Source: Desulfarculaceae bacterium | GTDB lineage: Bacteria > Desulfobacterota > Desulfarculia > Desulfarculales > Desulfarculaceae | Direction of reading: 5' to 3' | Assembly: GCA_021737645.1 (NCBI GenBank) | Contig: JAIPDO010000001.1 | Span: 1 to 64,000 of the forward strand | Length of the DNA: 64,000 bases | In this document: positions 23,280-33,118 of the stretch, one piece after another | Numbering within the stretch: the first letter of the stretch is position 1 | Layout of the letters: each line of letters opens with the position of its first letter | Made by a program: the position numbers and the translations under genes | Notes under the pieces: model-generated | Seen by the model: the letters and a program-made list of their open reading frames with translations, nothing else | What the model was told of the DNA's origin: nothing | Database searches by the model: none

Positions 23280-24278
23280 ATGTATCATAAATTAACTACC
23301 GTTACCTCCGTTTTCTTATTGGTCGCCCTGTCCATAATCTCCTGGGGCTATTCGGCCCAGGCGGAAACAACTCTTATCATGGGAACCGGACTGCCGGGGG
23401 GCAACTATTACAAATTGGGCCAGTTGCTGGCCGATGCGGTCAACAAATACACCGCACAAACCGGCATTCGCATCAAACCCAGGCCCACCGATGGCTCGTT
23501 TAGCAATCTCAAGGGTCTGCAAGACGGCGAGTTTCAACTGGGCATCACCCAGGCGGATGCGGAATATATGGCCTGGAACGGCAAGGGCCACTGGGCAAAA
23601 AACGGCAAGTTCAAAGGCCTGCGCACCGTATATGAGCTTTACACCGAAGCGGTGACCTGCGTGGCCACCGTGGAGTCGGGCATAAAAACCTGCGCGGACT
23701 TCCGCGGAAAGCGGGTGGCCTTGGGCACCGAAGGCTCGGGCACCCATATCAATGCGTTGGAGGCCCTGTCCACCTGTTGGCTCAAGCCCTCGGACCTTGG
23801 CCAAGCCTTGTCAGTCAACCCGCCCCAGGCCGTGAAACTCATGACCCAGGGCAAACTGGACGCCTTCTTCTACACCGTTGGCCACCCCAACAACCAATTG
23901 CGCAAGTTCATCGCCAACTACGGCCGGGCCAGCATGGTGCCTTTTATGCCAACCAAGGCAATGAGCTCCCAGGCGCCCTATTACCAAAAGTACTTCATCT
24001 GGGCCAGCGATTATCCCGGCCTGCGCAATCACGGAATGAAGGTTGATACTTTTGGGATACCGAGCTTTTTGGTCACCACCGACAAGGTGCCTGCCAAGAT
24101 AATTTACGAAATCGGCAGAATCTTTCTTAGCCAGCTGGAATATTTCAAAAGAAATTTGCCTCCCATGCGGGAGGTTGATCCGCCTGAGCGCCAAAGCAAA
24201 CGGGACTTGCACTGGGGGGTCAGCGCCCCGTTCCACGAAGGTATAAAAAAACTCTCCAAGGAAAGAGGGATCAGGTAG
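23280..24278 (+). CDS. Orphan TAXI-family solute-binding protein
   Basis: A 332-residue periplasmic protein: a signal peptide (VFLLVALSIISWGYSAQA, cleaved before ETTL), then the TAXI opening LIMGTGLPGGNYYKLGQLLA. GIKTCADFRGKRVALGTEGS and MTQGKLDAFFYTVGHPNNQL are further family blocks. No TRAP permease gene lies nearby, so it either shares the permease at 14732-16636 or acts as a sensor partner. It lies downstream of the diguanylate cyclase on the same strand after 254 bases with no evident gene. A TATAAT at 23238-23243 suggests its own promoter, although no well-spaced -35 box is clear. Confidence 0.9.
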   Translation: MYHKLTTVTSVFLLVALSIISWGYSAQAETTLIMGTGLPGGNYYKLGQLLADAVNKYTAQTGIRIKPRPTDGSFSNLKGLQDGEFQLGITQADAEYMAWNGKGHWAKNGKFKGLRTVYELYTEAVTCVATVESGIKTCADFRGKRVALGTEGSGTHINALEALSTCWLKPSDLGQALSVNPPQAVKLMTQGKLDAFFYTVGHPNNQLRKFIANYGRASMVPFMPTKAMSSQAPYYQKYFIWASDYPGLRNHGMKVDTFGIPSFLVTTDKVPAKIIYEIGRIFLSQLEYFKRNLPPMREVDPPERQSKRDLHWGVSAPFHEGIKKLSKERGIR

Positions 24279-24385
24279 CAATCGGCGGGGCTTTTGATCC
24301 GCAACGGGGCATAGCGCTCTCTGCGGTCCAGCAGCCTTGAAATCCAAGGGAATGAATTTTCGCTCCGCCCGAGGCCTATTCGGTC

Positions 24386-24409
24386 CCGGGCGGCGCTTTG
24401 TGCGCCCGG
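24386..24409. terminator. GC-rich stem-loop between convergent genes
   Basis: CCGGGCG and CGCCCGG pair around a ten-base loop in the gap between the TAXI gene and the convergent VWA gene. There is no U-run on either side. It may act as a weak bidirectional terminator. Confidence 0.35.
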
Positions 24410-24465
24410 AGCCATGGCAGTCGCCTTACATCCTTAATATCTTTGGAAAGCCCGCGACGGGCTGA

Positions 24466-25638
24466 TTAGTGGCGCACCATGAGCGCCCGCACCGCCTCGT
24501 CCAGGCCATCCAGGGTCAGGGGAAACATGGGGAAAACCTTGGCGATGGTGGAGATGGTGGGATGCATCCAGGCACGCTCAGGCATGGGGTTTAGCCATAC
24601 GCAGTAGCGGAAATGGTCGGCGATGCGCTGCAACCAATCCAGCCCGGCTATCTCGTTGTGATAGTAGTAGTCGATGGCCCCGCCCACGCTCACCAGTTCC
24701 GAAGGCGACATGAAAGCGTCGCCCACGATTATCACCTTGTAGTCGGCCCCCAAATTGCGGATCAGGCTCCCGGTGGGCTCGCTCTCCGAGGTGTAGATGT
24801 CGGTGAAAATGTCCTGGTAGATGCAGTTGTGGAAGTAATAGGCCTTCAGGTCGCGGAAGTGGGTCATCTGGTGGGCGGCGGAAAACAGGCGGTCGGCCAG
24901 GCGGGCGTAGGGATTCATGGACCCGCCCGAGTCCATGAGCAGAAGCACCCGCACCGTGTTCTTGCGCTCACGGGTGAAGACCAGCTCGATCTCGCCCGCC
25001 TCCTTGCAGGTCTTGTCGATGGTGGCCTCTATGTCCAAAAAGTCCTCCGGGCCCTCCTTGGCAAAGCGCCGCAATTTCTTTAGGGCCAGCTTCACCTGGC
25101 GCACGTCCAGGGTCACATCGGTGCGGTAGTTCTTAAAACGCCGCGCTGCGGCGATCTGCACCGCCCGGCCTCCCCCGCCCGGCCCGCCGATGCGGATGCC
25201 CGCCGGGTTGGCCCCGGAGTGGCCAAAGGGGCTGGTACCGCCGGTGCCGATCCAGCGCCCTCCCCCGTCGTGGCGCTCGTCCTGCTCCTCCAGGCGCTTT
25301 TCCAGCTCCCGGAGCAGCTCCTCCAAATCCATCTGGCGTATCTTGGCCAGCTCCTCCTCGTCAAGCTCCAGGCGGTTCAGGGGATCGTCCAGCCAGTCCA
25401 AAATTTCCTGGCGGATGTCCGCCGGAAGCTCGGCGTCCTTGAACACATGGGCGAAGGCCTGGTCGTATTGGTCGTAAAAAGCCTCGGACTTGATGAGGAT
25501 GGCCCGGGCCATATTGTAGAAATCCACCAGACTTTCCTGGGCGTGGCCCTTGTCCAGGGCCTCCATGAGGGTCATCCACTCGGTGACCGACACCGGCACC
25601 TTGAGAGCGCGCAGGGAATAGAACAGGTTCAGGAACAT
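24466..25638 (-). CDS. VWA domain protein (CoxE-like), MoxR partner
   Basis: A 390-residue protein of the CoxE/VWA family. The N-terminal helical half (LRALKVPVSVTEWMTLMEAL) leads to an acidic central linker, and the C-terminal von Willebrand A domain carries the metal site LLLMDSGGSMNPYARLAD. VIIVGDAFMSPSEL is a later VWA strand. The family works with MoxR AAA+ ATPases in metal insertion or complex assembly, and such an ATPase is encoded 600 bases upstream. Between the two lies a DNA repair gene, so the pair has been split or the three genes are simply co-expressed. The target enzyme is unknown. Confidence 0.9.
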   Translation of the reverse strand: MFLNLFYSLRALKVPVSVTEWMTLMEALDKGHAQESLVDFYNMARAILIKSEAFYDQYDQAFAHVFKDAELPADIRQEILDWLDDPLNRLELDEEELAKIRQMDLEELLRELEKRLEEQDERHDGGGRWIGTGGTSPFGHSGANPAGIRIGGPGGGGRAVQIAAARRFKNYRTDVTLDVRQVKLALKKLRRFAKEGPEDFLDIEATIDKTCKEAGEIELVFTRERKNTVRVLLLMDSGGSMNPYARLADRLFSAAHQMTHFRDLKAYYFHNCIYQDIFTDIYTSESEPTGSLIRNLGADYKVIIVGDAFMSPSELVSVGGAIDYYYHNEIAGLDWLQRIADHFRYCVWLNPMPERAWMHPTISTIAKVFPMFPLTLDGLDEAVRALMVRH

Positions 25639-25641
25639 CGG

Positions 25642-26241
25642 CTATCCCTTGGCGGTGGCGTGGCCGCCGGTCAATTGCCCGTATCTAAAGCATCCGGTGA
25701 GGTGGTCGTTGACCATGCCCACCGACTGCATCAAGGCGTACATGGTGGTGGGCCCCACGAAACCCATGCCCCGCTTCTTTAGGTCCTTGCTCATCGCCCG
25801 CGAGGTCTCGTCCTCGGCCGGTATCTGAGCCAGCTCGGAATAGGCGTGTTGCACCGGGTGGTGACCCACGAAGGCCCACAGGTAGCGCTCAAAGGAGCCG
25901 AACTCTTTTTGCAGTTCCAGAAACACCCCGGCATTGTTGATCACCGCCTTGATCTTGGCCCGGTTGCGCACAATGCCCGCGTCGCTCATCAGGGCCTCTA
26001 TCTTTCCGTCCCCGTAGGCCGCCACCTTGACCGGGTCAAAGCCGTCAAAGGCGGCCCGGAAGTTCTCCCGCTTGCGCAGGATGGTCAGCCAACTCAGCCC
26101 GGCCTGGAAGCTCTCCAGCAAAAGCATCTCGAACAAGCGCCGGTCGTCGTGCAGGGGCACGCCCCATTCTCGGTCGTGGTAATCGCGGTAAAGCGGGTCC
26201 TCGCCGCACCAGGGGCAGCGGGCAACAGAAGCTTGCCCCAC
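25642..26241 (-). CDS. tag: DNA-3-methyladenine glycosylase I
   Basis: A 199-residue Tag protein that removes 3-methyladenine from alkylated DNA. CPWCGEDPLYRDYHDREWG provides the first zinc ligands and the conserved DREWG. FEMLLLESFQAGLSW holds the catalytic Glu, and the C-terminal NDHLTGCFRY supplies the remaining His and Cys of the zinc snap. Start GTG 26241, one base after the moxR stop. Length is normal. It is inserted between moxR and the VWA gene, three bases before the latter, so the three are probably one transcript. Confidence 0.95.
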   Translation of the reverse strand: MGQASVARCPWCGEDPLYRDYHDREWGVPLHDDRRLFEMLLLESFQAGLSWLTILRKRENFRAAFDGFDPVKVAAYGDGKIEALMSDAGIVRNRAKIKAVINNAGVFLELQKEFGSFERYLWAFVGHHPVQHAYSELAQIPAEDETSRAMSKDLKKRGMGFVGPTTMYALMQSVGMVNDHLTGCFRYGQLTGGHATAKG

Positions 26242-26242
26242 C

Positions 26243-27109
26243 CTAGAACCGGCCGCGCAGGCCCATGCGGTTGGCGGGGCCGCCGGCCCGGCTCAGGGCC
26301 GCGTCCAATACCTCCAGGTCTTGTTCCTTCTTGATCAGCGCCCCGGCGAAAGGCAGCTCCTTGGCCACCTGGTTCGGGTCCATGCCCCCGGCCACCAGAG
26401 CCTGAATCCAATCCAACAGCTCGCTGGTGGAAGGCTTCTTGCGGAAGCCCTCGATCTGGCGCAGCCAGTAGAAGCGCTTGAGCACCTCCTTCAAGAGTTT
26501 CTCGGCCAGGTCCGGGAAGTGCACCCCCACGATGCGGCGCATCAACTCCTCCTCGGGGAACTCGATGTAGTGGAACACGCAGCGCCGCAAAAAGGCGTCG
26601 GGCAGCTCCTTCTCGGAGTTGGAGGTGATAACCACGATGGGCCGGGTGGCCGCGCTTATGGTCTCGTCGGTCTCGGGGATGTGGAAGCTCATCTCGTCGA
26701 GCTCGTTGAGCAGATCGTTGGGGAACTCGATGTCCGCCTTGTCCACCTCGTCAATGAGCAGCACCACATCGTGAGCTTCAGAAAAGGCCCGTCCCAACTG
26801 GCCCAGGTGTATGTAACGGGCGATGTCGCTGACCTCGCCGGTGCCGAAGCGCGAGTCGTTGAGCCGCTGCACCGTGTCGTAGACGTACATGCCGTCCTTG
26901 GCCTTGGTGGTGGACTTTACGTTCCACACGATGAGCTTCTTGCCCAGGCCCCGGGCGATGTTGTGGGCCAGCAGGGTCTTGCCGGTGCCCGGCTCTCCCT
27001 TGACCAAAAGGGGCCGTCCCAGGGCGATGGACACGTTTACCACGTCCTTTAGTTCCGGGGAGACGATGTATTTGTCGGTGCCGGTGAAGCGATCGAAGTC
27101 GGCGGACAT
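26243..27109 (-). CDS. MoxR-family AAA+ ATPase
   Basis: A 288-residue AAA+ ATPase: Walker A GEPGTGKTLLAHNIA, Walker B VVLLIDEVDKADIEF, sensor-1 region PIVVITSNSEKELP and arginine segment DAFLRRCVFHYIEFPEEEL. I take ATG 27109 (MSADFDRFTGTDKYIV), since AAGGAG lies six bases upstream. A frame continuing 76 residues upstream has no family similarity and covers the control region. It should act as a chaperone with the VWA protein two genes downstream. Two copies of CTACAwTGTAG lie between it and the divergent symporter genes. Confidence 0.93.
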   Translation of the reverse strand: MSADFDRFTGTDKYIVSPELKDVVNVSIALGRPLLVKGEPGTGKTLLAHNIARGLGKKLIVWNVKSTTKAKDGMYVYDTVQRLNDSRFGTGEVSDIARYIHLGQLGRAFSEAHDVVLLIDEVDKADIEFPNDLLNELDEMSFHIPETDETISAATRPIVVITSNSEKELPDAFLRRCVFHYIEFPEEELMRRIVGVHFPDLAEKLLKEVLKRFYWLRQIEGFRKKPSTSELLDWIQALVAGGMDPNQVAKELPFAGALIKKEQDLEVLDAALSRAGGPANRMGLRGRF

Positions 27110-27189
27110 CTGGACTCCTTGTCCTTGGCGCGGGCGGTTTGTGGCAGGGCCGCTCCCTCTTGCCCTTTGGCGGGGGAACTGCTGCAAGT

Positions 27190-27316
27190 AGCTACAATGT
27201 AACACGTTTGGAGCCATAATCAAGGGGCGGCTGATCCAGGCTCCCAGCGGGCGGACGCCGCCTTGTTCCTTGACTTTGCGCGACCCGCCTTCGTATAGTG
27301 TGACTACATTGTAGCT
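27190..27316. promoter_or_regulatory. Paired CTACAwTGTAG operator-like sites in divergent control region
   Basis: AGCTACAATGTA at 27190-27201 and its exact inverse TACATTGTAGCT at 27305-27316 lie 103 bases apart in the 311-base gap between moxR (leftward) and the symporter genes (rightward). Each copy is itself a near-perfect palindrome with one central base. Such paired dyads suggest a dimeric repressor bridging a divergent promoter. No other structure was seen in the gap. Confidence 0.55.
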
Positions 27317-27420
27317 GGTAGCGAGGTCGCCAACCACTCAATCAAGCACGAAAGTTTGGACGGCGACCGCAGACACCATTCCGGGGGGTTCCTCTCCCCC
27401 CACCGAGCTGGAGGAATCCT

Positions 27421-27585
27421 TTGCTAGGCATCGCGAGTCCAGAGCTGGCCCTGGCTTACGTGTTGTGCATAGCCGCCTCGGTGCTGTGCATAATCTACGG
27501 CATTATCAAGTGGAACGACAGCGGCCCACTAACCGAGGAACTCAGGGACCTGAACCAATGGGCCCCCGAGGGCGAAGGCAAGTAA
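27421..27585 (+). CDS. Symporter small accessory protein, 54 aa
   Basis: A 54-residue single-helix membrane protein starting MLGIASPELALAYVLCIAA and continuing through a hydrophobic stretch to KWNDSG, with a hydrophilic tail rich in Glu. Start is TTG 27421 with GGAGG six bases upstream. Its position 57 bases before a sodium/solute symporter, and its sequence type, match the small accessory proteins found with that transporter family. It probably assists the stability or activity of the symporter. Confidence 0.8.
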   Translation: MLGIASPELALAYVLCIAASVLCIIYGIIKWNDSGPLTEELRDLNQWAPEGEGK

Positions 27586-27642
27586 CCCCGGCTGCGCCGC
27601 CGGTCCCGGACGGCGCATCACCATAGCGGACGAGGAGGCAGG

Positions 27643-29241
27643 ATGACCGTCAAGATCATTTTGGCGTTGGCGTATCTGGCCGTGGTTTTCTACCTGGGCT
27701 ACAAGGGTTGGCGCGAAACCCGCCAAGCCAGCGACTACATGTTGGCCGGGCGCCAGATGAACCCCTATGTCATGGCCATGAGCTACGGGGCAACCTTCAT
27801 CTCCACCTCGGCCATCATCGGTTTTGGCGGAGCGGCGGCCCTGTTCGGCTTCCCCTTGCTGTGGCTCACCTTCCTCAACATATTCGTGGGCATCTTCATC
27901 GCCATGGTGTTTTTCGGCAAACGCACCCGGCGCATGGGGGTGGCCCTGGACTCCCACACCTTCCCCGAGCTATTGGGCCAGCGCTATCAGTCGCGCTTTA
28001 TCCAGGGCTTTTCCGGGGTGGTGGTGTTTTTGTTCATCCCGGTCTACGCCGCGGCGGTGCTCATCGGCATCAGCCGCATGCTGGAGGTTAGCCTGGGCAT
28101 CAACTACTACGTGGTGCTCCTGGGCTTCGTGGCCATCTTGGCCTTCTACGTAATCACCGGAGGGCTCAAGGCGGTGATGTACACCGACGCCTTCCAGGGC
28201 AGCCTCATGCTGGTGATGATGGTGATCCTGATCATCTTCACCTACTCCACCCTGGGCGGGGTCACCGAGGCCCACCAGGCGCTCACCGACCTGGCTCCCC
28301 AAATGCCCGCCAGCCTCAAGGCCGGGGGCATGCTGGGCTGGACCCAGGGGGCCAAGCCCTTCACTCCCCTGTGGCTGGTGATCTACACCACCATCATCTA
28401 CGGCGTGGGCATCGGGGTCTTGGCCCAGCCCCAGCTGGCGGTGCGCTACATGACCGTGGCCAGCGACCGTCAGCTAAACCGGGCGGTGCTCTTCGGCGGC
28501 ATCTTCATCGTGTTGATGACCGGCGTGGCCTTTGTGGTGGGCGCTCTGAGCAACGTGGTGTTCTTCCGCGATTTGGGCAAGATATCGGTGGCCGTGGCCG
28601 GGGGCAACATAGACAAGATCATTCCCCTGTACGTCACCAAAATAATGCCCGACTGGTTCGAGATACTCTTCCTGCTGGCCATGCTGGCCGCGGCCATGAG
28701 CACCCTGTCAAGCCAGTTCCACGTGGGCGGCACCAGCCTGGGCCGCGACTTCTATGAAAAAGGCCTGGCCTCCGGCGGGCGCGGCGAGCTGCGCATGACC
28801 CGCCTGGGGGTGGGGGTCACCATCCTGGTCACCCTGGTGTGGGGGCTGTTTTTGCCGCCTTCCATCATCGCCCTGGCCACCGCCTTTTTCTTCGGCCTGT
28901 GCGCGGCCAGCTTTTTGCCCGCCTACTTCCTGGGCCTGTACTGGAAAGGCATGACCAAGCTGGGGGCCGTGGTCTCCATGGTGGGCGGTTTCGCCACCAG
29001 CTTCTTCTTCCTGCTTTTCGTGCACACCAAGGAATCCGCGGCCATCGGCCTGTGCAAGGCGGTGTTCGGGGTGGACAGCCTGGCCCAGAGCGCGACCCAA
29101 GGCTCGGGAGCCTGGCTGCTGCAATTCACCGACCCCAACATCATCGCCCTGCCGGTTTCGCTCATCCTGGCGGTGGTGGTCAGTCTGGCATCCCCAAAGA
29201 TGGATCAGAAGCACTTGCAGCTTTGCTGGCGGAACTTATAG
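27643..29241 (+). CDS. Sodium:solute symporter (SSS family)
   Basis: A 532-residue inner-membrane transporter with about 13 helices. YLGYKGWRETRQASDYMLAG followed by SYGATFISTSAIIGFGGAAA is the typical opening, with Ser/Thr residues that bind sodium. VFLFIPVYAAAVLIGISRML and LAAAMSTLSSQFHVGG are further family blocks. ATG 27643 follows AGGAGGCAGG. It takes up an organic solute with sodium. Acetate/pantothenate-type members look similar, but the substrate is not predictable. It works with the 54-residue protein encoded just upstream. Confidence 0.93.
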   Translation: MTVKIILALAYLAVVFYLGYKGWRETRQASDYMLAGRQMNPYVMAMSYGATFISTSAIIGFGGAAALFGFPLLWLTFLNIFVGIFIAMVFFGKRTRRMGVALDSHTFPELLGQRYQSRFIQGFSGVVVFLFIPVYAAAVLIGISRMLEVSLGINYYVVLLGFVAILAFYVITGGLKAVMYTDAFQGSLMLVMMVILIIFTYSTLGGVTEAHQALTDLAPQMPASLKAGGMLGWTQGAKPFTPLWLVIYTTIIYGVGIGVLAQPQLAVRYMTVASDRQLNRAVLFGGIFIVLMTGVAFVVGALSNVVFFRDLGKISVAVAGGNIDKIIPLYVTKIMPDWFEILFLLAMLAAAMSTLSSQFHVGGTSLGRDFYEKGLASGGRGELRMTRLGVGVTILVTLVWGLFLPPSIIALATAFFFGLCAASFLPAYFLGLYWKGMTKLGAVVSMVGGFATSFFFLLFVHTKESAAIGLCKAVFGVDSLAQSATQGSGAWLLQFTDPNIIALPVSLILAVVVSLASPKMDQKHLQLCWRNL

Positions 29242-29318
29242 AATGCCCCAGATATCCCGCCGGGCATCGGTTGGGCCGGTGTCCGGCTATTTTCTTCCAC
29301 ACCCGGGGGTGAAAATTC

Positions 29319-30206
29319 ATGAGTGATCAGACCAACCAATCCGGCGTCAAGCTGGATATCGGACAGACATCCTCTCCCCAAAGCCCCCCCCCGGGTTCCT
29401 CACGCTGGCCTTGGCTTTTGGCCCTGGTGGTGATCCTGGCCGTCGTGGCGGCCTTGTGGGTCTATTGGGGCGGCGATTCCAGCCAGGGAACCAAAAAGGC
29501 CAAACCCTCCAACGCCACCGGGCAAAGCGCCGGACAAAATCAGGCCAACGGGGTTCCCGGCCCCAGCCAACACGGCAACACCATCAAGGTGGACGGCAAC
29601 CAGCAAAGCGAGCAGGACCAGCGCAAAAAACCCTTTGGACTGGACAAGTCGGTGGACGCGGTGGCCCGCAGCGACGAGAGCATCCAGGTAGGCGACAAGA
29701 AGGTCCCAGTTGAGGAGTTGGAGCGCAAGCTGGTGGTTGAGCAGCGGGGCGAGGTCCGCGAAAAATCACTCCAAGGCGGCAAGGTCAGCGCCTGGGGGGT
29801 TCACATGGTTCGCCCCGGCGACAACCTGTGGCAAATCCACTACCAACTGTTGCGCGAATACCTAGCCGGCCGTGGGGTCAACCTGCCGCCACGGGCCGAC
29901 CAGCCCCAGCCTCGTGGCTATTCCACCGGCGTGGGCAAAATACTCAAGTTCGCCGAGCACATGGTGGGCGTGTACAACCTGCGCACCGGCCAGATGACCA
30001 AGGATCTCAACCTGCTGGAGCCGGGCCGAAAAGTGGTGATATTCAACCTGAGCGAGATATTCGCCCAGTTGGACAAGGTGGACCCCAAAGAGATCAACGG
30101 GGTGCTCTACGACGGCCGGGTGCTGTTCTTTCCCAAGCCTGATCAGGTGGAGGTGACCACCAAGGAAATGGAGTCACCCGCCAAGACCACGCCGGGGCAA
30201 AAATAG
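29319..30206 (+). CDS. Membrane-anchored LysM-like protein
   Basis: A 295-residue protein with one transmembrane segment near the N-terminus (WPWLLALVVILAVVAALWVY), then a long low-complexity Gln/Asn/Gly/Lys linker of about 80 residues. A C-terminal domain opens with HMVRPGDNLWQIHYQLLREY, which resembles a LysM peptidoglycan-binding motif but is interrupted by a longer insert before FAEHMVGVYNLRTG. The topology predicts a cytoplasmic N-terminus and a periplasmic cell-wall domain. It lies two bases before the deacetylase gene and may be co-transcribed with it. Function unknown beyond probable wall binding. Confidence 0.6.
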   Translation: MSDQTNQSGVKLDIGQTSSPQSPPPGSSRWPWLLALVVILAVVAALWVYWGGDSSQGTKKAKPSNATGQSAGQNQANGVPGPSQHGNTIKVDGNQQSEQDQRKKPFGLDKSVDAVARSDESIQVGDKKVPVEELERKLVVEQRGEVREKSLQGGKVSAWGVHMVRPGDNLWQIHYQLLREYLAGRGVNLPPRADQPQPRGYSTGVGKILKFAEHMVGVYNLRTGQMTKDLNLLEPGRKVVIFNLSEIFAQLDKVDPKEINGVLYDGRVLFFPKPDQVEVTTKEMESPAKTTPGQK

Positions 30207-30208
30207 CC

Positions 30209-31243
30209 ATGCCCGTGGGGGTGGTGAGCGACCCGATCTTCCGGGAGCATGACACCGGTCCCTACCACTGCGAGGTGGGAGAGCGCCTGGCGGCCATAGA
30301 CCAGGCCATCTCCCGCTGGGACGGGCGGGAGGCCCTGGAATTCATGCCCCTGCGTCCGGCCCGCGAACAAGAGCTGGCCACGGTGCACCACGCCAGCCAG
30401 TTGCGCCGGGTGGCGGGCACCGCCGGGCGAAGCGTCAGCCTGGACCCGGACACGGTGTGTTCGCCCCGCTCCTGCGAGGTGGCCCTCCTGGCCGCCGGAA
30501 GCCTAATCGACCTGTGCGACGCGGCGCTGTCCGGCGAGGTGGACAACGGCTTCGCCTTGGTGCGCCCGCCGGGCCACCACGCCACTTCCACCCGATCCAT
30601 GGGTTTTTGCCTTTTCAACAACGTGGCCGCCGCCGCCGCCCATTTGATGCTCAATCGTGGCCTGGAGCGCATCCTGGTGGTGGACTGGGACGTGCACCAC
30701 GGCAACGGCACCGAAGACATTTTCTACCCCGAGTCGCGGGTGCTCTATTTCTCCACCCACCAGTCTCCCATGTACCCCGGCACCGGCCAGGTGAGCGCGG
30801 TGGGACAGGCCTCGGCCAAGGGCCGCACTATCAATGTGCCCATGCCCCCAGGCCTGGGCGACCGGGAACACTTACAGGCCTTTGAGCGCCTCTTGTTGCC
30901 GGTGGCCCGCCAGTTCAGGCCCCAATTCATCTTGGTCTCCGCCGGTTTCGACGGTCACCGGGAAGACCCCCTGGGGGGCATGATGGTCAGCTCAGCGGGT
31001 TTCGCGGCCATGGCCCAGCGGCTGACCGAGATCAGCCAGGAGTTCTGTCCCGGCCGAGTGGTGGCTTCCCTGGAGGGCGGCTACAACCAGGCCGCCCTGG
31101 GCCGTTCGGTGGTGGCGGTGTTGGAGGCCCTGGCCGGGCGGCGCCGGGAGGACGAACTAATCGCCCAAGCGGCCCAGACCGATCCCAGCACCTGGGTGGA
31201 CCGGGCCATGGAAGCGGCCAAGCACTACTGGGAGCTGCCCTAG
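30209..31243 (+). CDS. Histone-deacetylase-fold hydrolase (AcuC/HDAC family)
   Basis: A 344-residue class II-type deacetylase. RPPGHHATSTRSMGFCLFNN carries the paired catalytic His, DWDVHHGNGTEDIFY the zinc Asp and His, and SAGFDGHREDPLGG the second zinc Asp. The active site is therefore complete. Bacterial members remove acetyl groups from proteins or polyamines or act as acetylpolyamine amidohydrolases. No signal peptide. It follows the LysM-like gene by two bases and precedes gatC by 109 bases. The natural substrate is unknown. Confidence 0.93.
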   Translation: MPVGVVSDPIFREHDTGPYHCEVGERLAAIDQAISRWDGREALEFMPLRPAREQELATVHHASQLRRVAGTAGRSVSLDPDTVCSPRSCEVALLAAGSLIDLCDAALSGEVDNGFALVRPPGHHATSTRSMGFCLFNNVAAAAAHLMLNRGLERILVVDWDVHHGNGTEDIFYPESRVLYFSTHQSPMYPGTGQVSAVGQASAKGRTINVPMPPGLGDREHLQAFERLLLPVARQFRPQFILVSAGFDGHREDPLGGMMVSSAGFAAMAQRLTEISQEFCPGRVVASLEGGYNQAALGRSVVAVLEALAGRRREDELIAQAAQTDPSTWVDRAMEAAKHYWELP

Positions 31244-31352
31244 CTAAAAACCCGCGTTGCGCCGCACAATCGGATCGCAATGGCCGCCCCCGCCTTGTCC
31301 CCACCGCCCGCCCGTGATAAAAACCACCTAGCTCAATTTGTGGAGACAGGTG

Positions 31353-31637
31353 ATGAAAATCAGTCCTTCCGAGGTGGCCCACGTGGCCGCCCTTGCCCGG
31401 CTCAGACTAAGCGACGAGATGAGCGCCAAGCTCACCGTGCAGCTCAACGATATCCTCACGGCCATGGACAAGTTGGCCCAGTTGGACACCAGCGGAGTGC
31501 CCTCCACCAACCACGCCCTGGATCTGAGCGGAGCCATGCGCCCCGACCAGGCCCGGGACAGCCTGGACCACGAACAGGCCCTGGCCAACGCGCCCGACAG
31601 CGACGGCCGGAGCTTCATCGTGCCCAAGGTCATATAA
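31353..31637 (+). CDS. gatC: Asp-tRNA(Asn)/Glu-tRNA(Gln) amidotransferase subunit C
   Basis: A 94-residue Gat[21 protein letters not shown] is the family opening, and [19 protein letters not shown] the middle block. It wraps around GatA and GatB in the complex that converts misacylated Glu-tRNA(Gln) or Asp-tRNA(Asn). Start ATG 31353 with GGAGACAGGTG upstream; a frame five codons longer lacks a site. gatA follows after 11 bases. gatB is not in this window. Confidence 0.93.
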   Translation: MKISPSEVAHVAALARLRLSDEMSAKLTVQLNDILTAMDKLAQLDTSGVPSTNHALDLSGAMRPDQARDSLDHEQALANAPDSDGRSFIVPKVI

Positions 31638-31648
31638 GGAGGCGGGCG

Positions 31649-33109
<1,461 letters not shown>

Positions 33110-33118
33110 AGGCCTAAA

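Noticed and set aside
31280-31648. N-terminal extension of the gatA frame
   Set aside because: It runs through gatC in another frame, lacks family similarity, and a strong ribosome site exists at GTG 31649.
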